The notes beneath the pieces are model-generated. The model did no database searches, was not told where the DNA came from, and was given only the letters and a program-made list of their open reading frames with translations. Of a DNA stretch of 64,000 nucleotides, positions 37,478 to 46,645 are shown piece after piece. Source of the DNA: Lucifuga dentata (taxonomy: Eukaryota > Chordata > Actinopteri > Ophidiiformes > Bythitidae); NCBI GenBank assembly GCA_014773175.1, contig VXCM01003126.1:62001-126000 (forward strand), given 5' to 3'. Position 1 is the stretch's first letter, and each line of letters opens with the position of its first letter. Position numbers and translations under genes: made by a program.

Positions 37478-38869
37478 CACTATACTAACCTATACTATAC
37501 TAACAGGTGACATATATATATATATGTCACCTGTTAGTTACAGAAAATTTGACATGTACTGTGTTCTCTGACTAAAATAATGAAACTGTGACTCAAACTT
37601 CCCTCTTTTTTTTTTCACTCTTCCCTTCCTTGCTGTCTGTCTCTTTCCTTGTCACCCTTTCCCCTCTTCTCTGTCTAGGTATCTCCAGCACAGCCCACTG
37701 GTGGGCGTCGGCGGCGGACAGCAGACGATGACCCAGACGAACGAAGGCAGCGATTCCTTGAAAGGAACCGAGCTGCAGCTTCGCGCTGCAGACAGAAACG
37801 CAAGCAGTGGGTCAGTTCCCTTGAGAGGAAGGCCGAGGAGCTCAGCAACCTTAACGTCTCACTGTCGGTGAGTGGGCTTCAAGATGGTGGGTGCGGGCAA
37901 AGTGTGTGTGTGTGTGCTTTGTTAGTATGTGCATATACGTGTGCTACTATTTATGTGTTAGTCACATTGAATGATTCCAACTGGTGATGGAATTGTGAGA
38001 CAATTGAGTTCTACAGAAGGTAAGAGCTGTTGAAAAGTGCTGATCGTCTGTTTCCTGTCCCGTCAGAATGAAGTGTCTCTGCTGCGGAACGAGGTGGCTC
38101 ATCTGAAGCAGCTGCTGCTGGCCCACAAGGACTGTCCCGTGACCACCTTACAGAAGAAGACTGCCTATCTAGGTGAGCCTTTCATAATTATGCTGTGTTT
38201 GTCACCTGGTGGCCCTCTGCATTTTATTTTCTCGCTCACAATAATTACAGATGGAATTCTTGAGTAGCAAATTATGGGCTTATTAAACAGCTTGTTAAAT
38301 TCAGGTACATTTGAACTTAAACCCTCTGGAGTATCAAATATTTTTCTAGAAAATTCTTCATTCTTGGGGAAAAAAATGCATAACAAATTGAGCAAAAAAG
38401 TCAAAAATAAGTTATGCAAAATTGTAAAATTTCTACTTGATTCTAGTATATTCTGGAAATAGAAGGAAAGTCTCCAAAAATCAGCAAACAATGTGTCAAT
38501 GTGACTTTAGACTCGAAAGGGTTAAACAGCAAAATGTCAGCAACTTTTCAGTCAGGTAGATATGAAATGTATTCAAGTGGAATGAGTTTTCCAATTTACA
38601 CATAAAATGTACTTATCATCCCCCTTTTTTTTTTCTTCTTAGAAGAGAGCATGAAAGACACCTCGGAGCTCACAGGCTCACCGGCTCCAGTGATCCAGCA
38701 CAGCTCTCTGGCACCGAGCCCCTCGGCAGGGCACAACGGCCTGAATTCAAGGGCGGCAGCCGAGGCCATGGCTATGTCTGTGCTGGCAGGGATGGGCCAG
38801 CAGCAGAGGTCGGAGAGGGGACCCTCTCACATTATCATGGCTGCACAGTCTCAATCTGCTGCCAGATGA
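31159..38869 (+). CDS. atf7: Cyclic AMP-dependent transcription factor ATF-7 (bZIP)
   Basis: Eleven coding exons: 31159-31206, 33767-33863, 34099-34211, 35120-35284, 35532-35680, 36198-36291, 36393-36512, 37185-37334, 37679-37867, 38067-38172, 38643-38869. All phases join, giving 485 residues, the usual ATF7 length. The start MGDDRPFVC is the ATF7/ATF2 N-terminus. In order: a C2H2 zinc finger (CSAPGCGQ..HLAVHKHKH); the activation domain with the TPTPTRF pair of threonines phosphorylated by p38/JNK in this family (DQTPTPTRFLKNCEEVGLF); acidic VKEEDPVEVDSSPP; proline-rich middle; bZIP basic region (RRQRFLERNRAAASRCRQKR) and leucine zipper split over exons 9 and 10; conserved tail GSPAPVIQHSS and QSQSA.R. 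ATF7 binds CRE/AP-1 sites as a dimer in the nucleus and mediates stress-regulated transcription (family knowledge). MGDD rather than the ATF2 start, and the C-tail, favour ATF7. Confidence 0.96.
33334..33412. repeat. T-rich tract with N in atf7 intron 1
   Basis: Long interrupted poly-T with one N at 33393; low complexity. Confidence 0.85.
34613..34876 (+). repeat. Dispersed repeat (ATGTCTCAAAGGGCT family), copy 1, atf7 intron 3
   Basis: Shares with 38992-39262, in the same order: CAAGTCAAGGTTATTTTTAT, ATGTCTCAAAGGGCTTTACA, GGTTCCTGACCCAGC, AAGCTCTCTAAGAAGA, GAAGAAACCTCAGGAGAG, TGCAATAGGA-like and GGTGTAGAA. It resembles a very abundant repeat of spiny-rayed fish. No coding potential; class unclear. 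Confidence 0.7.
34914..35040. other. Assembly-type tandem duplication around N 34977 (atf7 intron 3)
   Basis: 63 bp (34914-34976) repeat exactly at 34978-35040 with one N between; intronic, no effect on coding. Confidence 0.85.
37440..37537. repeat. (TG)n microsatellite and 38-bp perfect palindrome (atf7 intron 8)
   Basis: A TG run at about 37445-37474 is followed by a perfect palindrome at 37500-37537: CTAACAGGTGACAT on one side, ATGTCACCTGTTAG on the other, with (AT)n in the centre. It could extrude as a cruciform. Confidence 0.85.
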
Positions 38870-41865
38870 TGAGCGATGCCACCACAGCTCAACTTGGCTC
38901 ACAGTCGTCACCCAGGGGTAGAAAAAGAGCAGCAGGACTACCTTCCCCTCTAAATGTCTAAACTCCCAACCACTCACCTTCCTCTTCCCTGTGTCAAGTC
39001 AAGTTTATTTCTGTTGCCTAATATCACATATAATGTCTCAAAGGGCTCTACGGGCCCATGCATCAATGGTTCCCGACCCAGCCTAAGCTCTCTAAGAAGA
39101 CAAGGAAAACAAACTCCCTAAAAAACTTATCATATTAGGAAAAACAAAAAGGAAGAAACCTTAGGAGAGGCAATTCAGAGATTCCCTCTCCTGGAACCCA
39201 AGCGTGCAATAGGAGCTTCAGGTGGGGAAGTAGCCAAATTATAAAAGACAAAAATAAATGAAAAATTAGGTCATGATTCAGTTAGAGGATCCCAAGTCCA
39301 GAAAGATGCAGTCCAAATTCAATTATAGTCAACGAGGTAGTTCAATGAGGACAGTATCATTGCTCCTCTGCTCTCTCTCTTCCCCGTCTGTGGAGCCGCC
39401 ATGCTGTGGCCTGGAGCTCAGCAGCAACCTTCTGGGAATGGACTAAGACTTTTGAGAAAGCTTCCTGATCACTTTGCCATAGACTACAGGGGCTGGACTC
39501 CCCCCCCTCCCTCCCTGTCTTCCCCAGTCATCTTTCCTCACCCCTCAGTTAAAGTGACTCCTCACTGGACTGTAGGACTGCATTGTTACAAGCATACTGC
39601 CATAATGAACTCACTATGTGGACAAGTACCACACACGTACACAAAAAACACGCGCACCACAGACGTCACATAAACACTCTGATCAAATCAGATATTGAAC
39701 TGTACACAGGGCTTCACACCGTTTCAGGAAAGGTGCCTCGCACTCCTTGACTTTTTAAGTACACACACACACCCACACACCAACACAGTACACATTAAGT
39801 CTCGACTGTAAAGGTGCAATAGTTGTCTAGACTTCAATAACTTCAAATATTCAGATTTCAAATATTTTTCCAAGCCTTTTTTTTTTTAACGGTTTCTTCT
39901 CAAAGTAATCTCAACACAAACCCTAAAACCTTACCTAATTTACAACCCTTTATGATAAAATTCATTTACTGTGTGTGATCGGCTCTGTGTGTGTGTATTT
40001 ATGTACATCAGAACACAGCAGTTTGCTTACTCATGGTTGGATAAATTGTTAGCTAGATTGTTAGCATGTTTCTATTAGGGTGTTATGTTCTTGATAATGT
40101 ATGTGCAGCTATCTTTATGTTAATCGGCACATCCTCCATAGCTTCGTTCACAGAATCAAAATAAAATTGTCCTCTTAGAGTCGGTTTCAGTAATAGTCAG
40201 CATCTTTTGCTGTTTTTATGACCTGAAGGGAATTCAGCTTCTCCCTTTCTTACATTTCCTCTCAACCAGGCAGTTTTGGTATTTATGTTTCTAAGTGGAT
40301 GTCATTTCCATTTTATTGGAAACTATTCTAGTGACTCTTTTCTCCTGTGTGGGCCTTGGACTTCTACTGTAACTGTTATTTTTACACTTCACAGGATGGT
40401 TGCACATCCTTGCTGCTTGTTGGAGTGTGATGAACCTCTTTGCTCTTTACCAAAACCTAAACGAAGCCATAATGACAACAAATCAGATCTCTGCATCTCC
40501 AAAGATCACGCTAGTTTTTGTTGTGGGGCAGTAAGTAAATAACCTGACTGTTATTTTGTGGTTCAGAGGTCACAGTGACACCACCTGCGGTATGTCACTG
40601 CTTGTTAATTGCACTTAACGCAGTCTCACACACAATCGTCTGATCGTTTTTGCCTTAATATCACACTCGTGCCTCTGACATCCCCACTCAAATAAACACG
40701 CATTTGAAAAACAAGTCTTTAAAATGATTCATAAATCGACCCCCTCGGAAGCTTTTCAGTGACATCATCTGGTACAGTGCTTGTCTGTCATCTGCTGGAG
40801 AGATGTGGCAAAGAACATCTTCACTGGTTTAAAAAAAAAAAAAAAAAAAAAAGGGATGAGGGGGGAAATTAGTATCCCTCAAGTACAGTATTCCCATAAA
40901 CAAGTGATTTGCTTTTTGTATTTTTGTACTTTGTAGTTTTGTCTGATATGATCATTTACTTGCAATATGTGATGTTGAAAAAAACAAGATGCATGTCTGT
41001 CCATGCACATAAGGGCATGTCTTTATGCAATAATGCTGCAAGTTCATTGTTGGTTTGTTTTTTGTTGTTTGTCTGCAGACCTTTTGTTCATTTGGTTTCT
41101 TCTGTAATATCAGATTTTTTAAACTTTATTTTTCTCTTTTCTGTATTGTATACATGAATGGGATTTTTATTCACATTTGACTGAACCTCTTTCCTACAGT
41201 CCCAATGGTGACCCTGAGCTAGCGTTATATTTGGCTGGCAGTCCCTTATAGACGATTGTTCGTATGAAATGAAAATTCAAATTATATTCAGCTTTCATGT
41301 TAGTGATTGTCATTGGCACTTTTTTCTTTCATTTCTTGTTTTCTTTAGTTGTGTGCTATTTTTCAGCACCATACAACTTCGTCATAACGCTTCTGATTGT
41401 ACTATAACCATAGAAACTAATTTGTTTAACACATGAAATTCTTTGTGTTTCCTCTACAGAAAGATATCATTAGTCCTGTTTAAAAAAAAAAAAAAAAAAT
41501 GAATGATCCCCTGTTGTTTTATCTTGTAAGGTGAATTTGATCACACCTTTTGACTCCTTGTTTAACTTATTTTTTTTAATTGGTCAAATAAGAATTATAT
41601 TCAAGTCTTTGACATTAATATTAATTTGAATCGTTGTGAAAAGAGCAATTTAACAAAACAAAAAAAGCAACAAAGTGAACGTTGCACATAGCATATTACT
41701 GGTTTTTCACACTCCCATTGTTGGACTGATGATTTCAAACATTGTCTTTGTACTGTACATATCTGTACTATATGAATATATTTACTTTTCCATGCATGTC
41801 CAAGTGGAATACTATGAACACTTACAGTGCTGCAGTTTTAATTAAAGAAACTACATCTTAATGAA
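38870..41865 (+). other. atf7: atf7 3' UTR
   Basis: Long AT-rich UTR. AATAAA at 40160-40165 and ATTAAA at 41841-41846 offer short and long ends. It carries a dispersed repeat at 38992-39262, so part of the UTR is repeat-derived. Poly-A runs near 40831 and 41481. Confidence 0.55.
38992..39262 (+). repeat. Dispersed repeat (ATGTCTCAAAGGGCT family), copy 2, in atf7 3' UTR
   Basis: Begins GTGTCAAGTCAAGTTTATTT about 120 nt after the atf7 stop. It follows the same word order as 34613-34876 in the same orientation, with moderate divergence. Confidence 0.7.
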
Positions 41866-43495
41866 CATTATAAGAGTTTTGTCGTGTTTTCAGCTTTGAT
41901 TTACAATAAGAAATGCTTTCTGTAAGTTTGTAAATCACACGACACTTTGAGACAATGTTAAGAAAAACCATGGTGCAATTTGTATCAAGCCTGCTCTAAT
42001 CAGATGAGACTGGTATGTTAAGGACATCGTACTGCTTTGTTTATAGTCGTCTCTGCCCACTGTTGTTTCTCTGCAGACATCTGTCGACTGCTGTGCTGTT
42101 ATGAACATAATCATAACAGAAATCTACCATGGAACAGAAAAGTCATCTGGCGCTCTCATATAAAGGCTTCTAAAATAGGTTTCTATGAAACACACCCTAA
42201 TTAAGATACTAAATTTTGACATCCAACTTAGAAAAGTTTGTTGTTGTCGTTAAAACTTAGTTGCTGAGTAGCTGTTGTAGTTAACGACTTTGACATAGCC
42301 CCTGTACCTTCTTATATTTGAGTAGCCTTCAACACCAGTAAGTTCTCTTAAACTTGTGTAACTTTTAAATCAAGTAATGTTACTTCAGCTTGACTGGCTG
42401 TTGTGGGACAGTTTCACTCACACCTGCTTGCTACAACTTTTGAGGCTGTATATGGTGTAATTATAATAATAACTATAATCATACTATATAGACGCAACCA
42501 GATTAACATGTTAGGTGGCTTTGGGGCAAGAATCTGCTATGGGCCCCTACAGATGCTTACGTCTTTATGTTGTGCATGTGCTTCTCGTAACTTGTTTTTA
42601 TGATAAATGAAACCCTTTGAAGGAAAACACTCAGATAAGGTTAAATTATACTGTGGTCCATGGTGTCCTAGAAATCAATCGATTTCGGCCACTCTATAGG
42701 ATTACTGCTTGGTCCCAGATTTGTTATTTTACCTAGTTTGTGATTGCTGTAATTTGATAAAATGCAATTTGTTTAGGAATGCGTGCTTCATAAACAGAAA
42801 ATCAAATAAAATACAGGGACCTTAAAATGACAGTTTGACACAGGATATCTTTACACAAAGTGCCTTCAACCTACCCTGGGGGTCTGGTTCCATGCATATG
42901 CCTGCTTTTCCTGTTTTGTGTATAGGAGAAATTCTTGTAAGTACTCTAATCGTGCTTCTAGGAAGTCACATAGTGAATTTAAACTCATTTTACTGGGAAT
43001 CCACAAAATCCCCTGAAGAACCTTAAGTAGTTTTCCCCAGACACTTCAGCATCCACATCTACTAGAAGTTTGAAGTGTGTCTGCCTTATCTCCTCAGAGC
43101 TGGTTGATAATCTCCATAACTTGTATTTACAGTGTATTTTTGCATTATAATCACACTGTCACATGGCCTGAATACAAATATTAGAAAATATTACAGAAAA
43201 ATCCAAGGTACAAGCAACATTAGTTTTTGCAATTTCAATGTAGAAACATATTTTCAAATGTACATGTTCAAAGAAGCACAAAAAAAGGAGCAAAAACTTG
43301 AATCCAGAATAAGTAAGAAGGCAAACATTAAGTGCTTGTTTTTTTTTTTTAATAAAGTCGATAGATATTCATATTTTATTGTATTTGTTACTTCAATTTG
43401 GTCCTACAAGAAGCAGATGTTTACTAAGATGAAATAAAGCTAGACAGTGGATAACGTGGAACTGCCCAGATTGCCACAGGGTGTATTTTCACCTG
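41866..43495. other. Intergenic, atf7 to dip2b: no gene seen
   Basis: AT-rich spacer without recognisable exons; small open frames only. Confidence 0.55.
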
Positions 43496-43499
43496 TCTA

Positions 43500-43513
43500 C
43501 CGCCAGGGGGCGA
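43500..43513 (+). promoter_or_regulatory. CTCF-like motif upstream of dip2b
   Basis: CCGCCAGGGGGCGA fits the CTCF core closely and marks the edge between the AT-rich spacer and the dip2b promoter. Motif match only. Confidence 0.45.
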
Positions 43514-43539
43514 AGCAGTTTCTGTCTGTTACTGGGACG

Positions 43540-43887
43540 CAGCGAATTAACGTAGAGGCGAGGTGAGTGCAGTCACGTGACCGCTCATTGCCGTTGGTGA
43601 GTTTTTCCCATTATGGCGGAGGGGCCAGCCGTGCNGCAGTCACGTGACCGCTCATTGCCGTTGGTGAGTTTTTCCCATTATGGCGGAGGGGCCAGCCGTG
43701 CGGATGGACCGTCTCTCCCACTCTGATGCGTGTTTTGTGTCGTAAAGGAGGCTTATTTTTTTATTGTCCCCGCTGCAGCCCGTTTTCTTATCACCTAGGC
43801 TCCACTCGTGTTTATCGGCTAAGTCATGGCAGACCGCGGCGTNGTTTTCTTATCACCTAGGCTCCACTCGTGTTTATCGGCTAAGTC
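43540..43887 (+). promoter_or_regulatory. dip2b: dip2b promoter / 5' UTR
   Basis: CpG-richer block with the 10-bp palindrome GTCACGTGAC (43572-43581, an E-box/USF-type site) and ATGGCGG words (YY1-like) at about 43614. Both occur twice only because of the duplication around N 43635. There is no CGG repeat tract, unlike human DIP2B, whose 5' UTR holds the FRA12A repeat. Confidence 0.6.
43569..43701. other. Assembly-type tandem duplication around N 43635 (dip2b 5' region)
   Basis: 66 bp (43569-43634) repeat exactly at 43636-43701 with one N between, doubling the E-box palindrome. Confidence 0.85.
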
Positions 43888-43904
43888 ATGGCAGACCGCG
43901 GCGT
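43782..43904. other. Assembly-type tandem duplication around N 43843 (dip2b start codon)
   Basis: 61 bp (43782-43842) repeat exactly at 43844-43904 with one N between. The copy carries an extra ATG at 43826. Because 62 nt is not a multiple of three, that first ATG runs out of frame with dip2b. Confidence 0.85.
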
Positions 43905-43972
43905 GGATTTGTCCGCCCTGCCAAAAGAGGTTAGAGACCAATTGGCGGAGTTGGATCTGGAGCTGTCTGAAG
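43888..43972 (+). CDS. dip2b: Disco-interacting protein 2 homolog B, first coding exon (partial)
   Basis: ATG 43888 opens 28 codons plus one base, ending SE-G at a GTAAGG donor (43973). The peptide has PKEVRDQLAELDLELSEG, the start of the N-terminal DMAP1-binding domain of the DIP2 family; human DIP2B ends its first exon at the same ELELSEG. The rest of the protein (two adenylate-forming/AMP-binding-like domains, family knowledge) lies beyond the window. LARP4 and DIP2B are neighbours in human, which supports the call. The earlier ATG at 43826 is a duplicated copy and out of frame. DIP2A or DIP2C are less likely from the sequence and synteny. Confidence 0.85.
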
Positions 43973-44806
43973 GTAAGGAGGAGAGGAGGGGGTGAGGAAG
44001 GGGGATGCTACAGCAGATTTCCAAGCCAGCTAGTCATTCATAGCTGTCTGGGCTAACCGGTGTCGGGAAAACAGCAGCGTTTTCCCCACAAGTCTACTGG
44101 AGTGAATGAGAGGAGACACGGACGCGTGTTTTTTTAAGCATTCTGCTGTGCCACCTAGCTTATTTTGTGCTAACACAGGATGTGCTGCCCGAGCTAGCAG
44201 TGCATGACAGGTAGCAGGAAGAGAAAAGAAGAAAAGAGAAATGCTCCAATCGCTGCGAAACATTGATTAAATTATATCAATCTGTACCATATCTTCAAGT
44301 GTGCTGTGGGATTTGATGTAAAATTCATCGTTCATTCTGTGTGTCTGTGGCTGCTTGACCGACTGGGGTCTCCACAGGCAAGGTCTGACTACTAAAAGCT
44401 CGACCTTTTTGTCATCTGCACTTCCATGTCTTTCGGTTTGACATCATACAACCTTTTACTTGGTGTTTGTGTTCAGGTTTCAGATGAAATTTGTTTTATT
44501 GCAGCGAAACAGTGAGTCACCACCACCACAAAATGAGGTGTAATGACGAGGCCTACAGTCAGCATCACCTCTGGTGTCATCTGGAGATACACTCTGTTGT
44601 AATTAGCAAGACCTCAGTGACATTCAGTGAGGTGATCAGCTGTGTTACTACACACACCAGTGTAAATCTGTTATTACTGGAATTATAGGTTACCTGTGTT
44701 GCTCATCTTTGCTTTGTGTAGCTTCATCCTGGTGGGCAACAGATTGTGAGAGATCTATGTTGGGTGTATGTGTGTGTGTGTGGTTGACATGTTTATTTGC
44801 TTACAC

Positions 44807-45178
44807 ATACACTCAGTGGTCACTTTATTAGATACACTTGCACAATTCAATCCAATCAGATACATCAACCCTGTCTTCTGCAGCCCCATGCTAACTCTGC
44901 TGTATTGTATTGAAAAGTTTGTTTCATATATTGTCCACCTCCGTTTACATACATGAAGGTTGGACAGATTATTGGGAACACCTGTCAATGAAATACAGTT
45001 CAATATGTCACCACCAACACAAAATCTGACCTCAAAACTTAGGCTGAGTTCAGTCAACTCCTGTCTGAAGCAGTGTCAACAAAAAACTGTTATAAGCTCC
45101 ACAAAGATCAAATTTCTTGCAGGGTTGTATTCAATTTGAATTACAGGTGTACCTAATAAAGAGGCCACCAAGTGTATA
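44807..45178. mobile_element. Short terminal-inverted-repeat element (ACTCAGTGGTCACTTTATTAG family)
   Basis: The left end ACACTCAGTGGTCACTTTAT continues TAGATACACTTG. The right end, CAGGTGTACCTAATAAAG and GGCCACCAAGTGTA, is its inverted complement over about 35 bp. Length 372 bp, non-coding. This end sequence is common in fish genomes; superfamily not assigned. Confidence 0.75.
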
Positions 45179-46617
45179 TAGGCATTTATTCATTCAAGTC
45201 CTTTTCCTCTCCCATCCCCTTCCCCCCCACCCAGAGCAGCTGCCCCTGTCCTGCTCCTCACCCACTGACTTGCACTGTCACATCCATGACAGTATCCCCT
45301 CCCCCTGCCTCGTGACACCTGGGCTACAATCCTCCAGCTGAGAAGACTGAATCCAATCTTCCTGAGCGGTTACCATTCAGTGCCCATTTATCCATGCTGT
45401 CTGACACGTGGCTGTGTTCGCGGTCACAGATTTGGGTTTTTCTTAAGCTGATAACCAGAATTTAATATTTATTTAGCCTTGGCTGGCAGATTCTGATGCT
45501 GACATGCATTTTTTTTTTCTTTGAAGAATCTTTGTGCAAATGCAGGCACAAACGAGGCTATGCTTGCAGTCTTGACCACGATAGTATAAATACTAGGATA
45601 TTTTGCTGTGACAGTTGAATTACTTGATATAGTCCTTGAAAAACAATAATTGCCCAAATATTGGACAGACACCGTTATTTCTTTAAAGCTGATACCAGCC
45701 AACACCAATTGTATGCTGTCAGTGTCTGTAGTGTATTTAACAGCAGATTGAAGTTGTTATTCATGTGTTATTAAACTGACAAGCATGTGTGCTGCCCTGA
45801 TGTAAAGAGACTGGTAGATTTGCATGTTAGCACATTAAATACTCATTTCACATACTTTATAATATTGCCAACTAATTTCCAAAGTGATACGGAAGGCCAT
45901 TTGATTGATAAGTGCGTCCTTGCTGTTGTCCAGGCAACTGGTGATTTCAGTTCCTGAAAGTCAGTGATATTATTAGTAGGGTATGGTAATCAACTTTCTT
46001 AATCTTGAAATCTGACAATATGTATCTTCATCCATCGTCTTTTATTTTCTGGCCAAAGACAGCATGTTATAGATGTGCAATATTTCTTGGTGGTGCATTC
46101 AGGTGCTTGTGTGAAACTCCAGCATGCAAGAAATGACCACATGCATTAAATGACAAAAAAACAAAACAAAAAAACAAACAAAAAAAAACACATTATTATA
46201 ACATCTGCGATTGGTTTTATTTTCCTTGTGCAGTTGAGTCAAAGCGCAGCTCATAATGAATGCAACAATTTTAGGAAAATATAAACATTGAGAGGAGGAA
46301 CTGAAGTTTGTCTCAATCGACCATAACGGCTAATATTTTCATATCTGCAGTATTTTACATTGCTTTGCTTGTCAGCCAGTCAGTCCCTTGACTGAATGCA
46401 TGTGGCACATTACCTTATAGGCTGCCCTGCCCGAGTCCACAACACGCCCTCTGCAGAACCAAGCGGAAATGCCTGTTGTTGGGTTGCTCGGATAAGAGCG
46501 CGGCCCTGCCAAATGGCCTCTTAAAAAACAACCCCATTCTGCGAGCCCCCTGTGACCACGGCGACACAATGAGGACCATTCAGCTGGTCTGAGCTGCCGT
46601 GGCCAGGAGGCAGAGCT

Positions 46618-46645
46618 CCTAAATGGCAGCAGAGTGCCATTTAGG
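46618..46645. repeat. Perfect hairpin, 11-bp arms
   Basis: CCTAAATGGCA, 6-nt loop, TGCCATTTAGG. The flanking word CCATTCAGCTG occurs on both sides (46577 and 46646), as a direct repeat. Confidence 0.8.

Noticed and set aside
43826..44056. 76-codon frame starting at the first ATG before dip2b
   Set aside because: It begins in the duplicated copy left of N 43843 and is out of frame with the DIP2 peptide; 43888 gives the conserved N-terminus.
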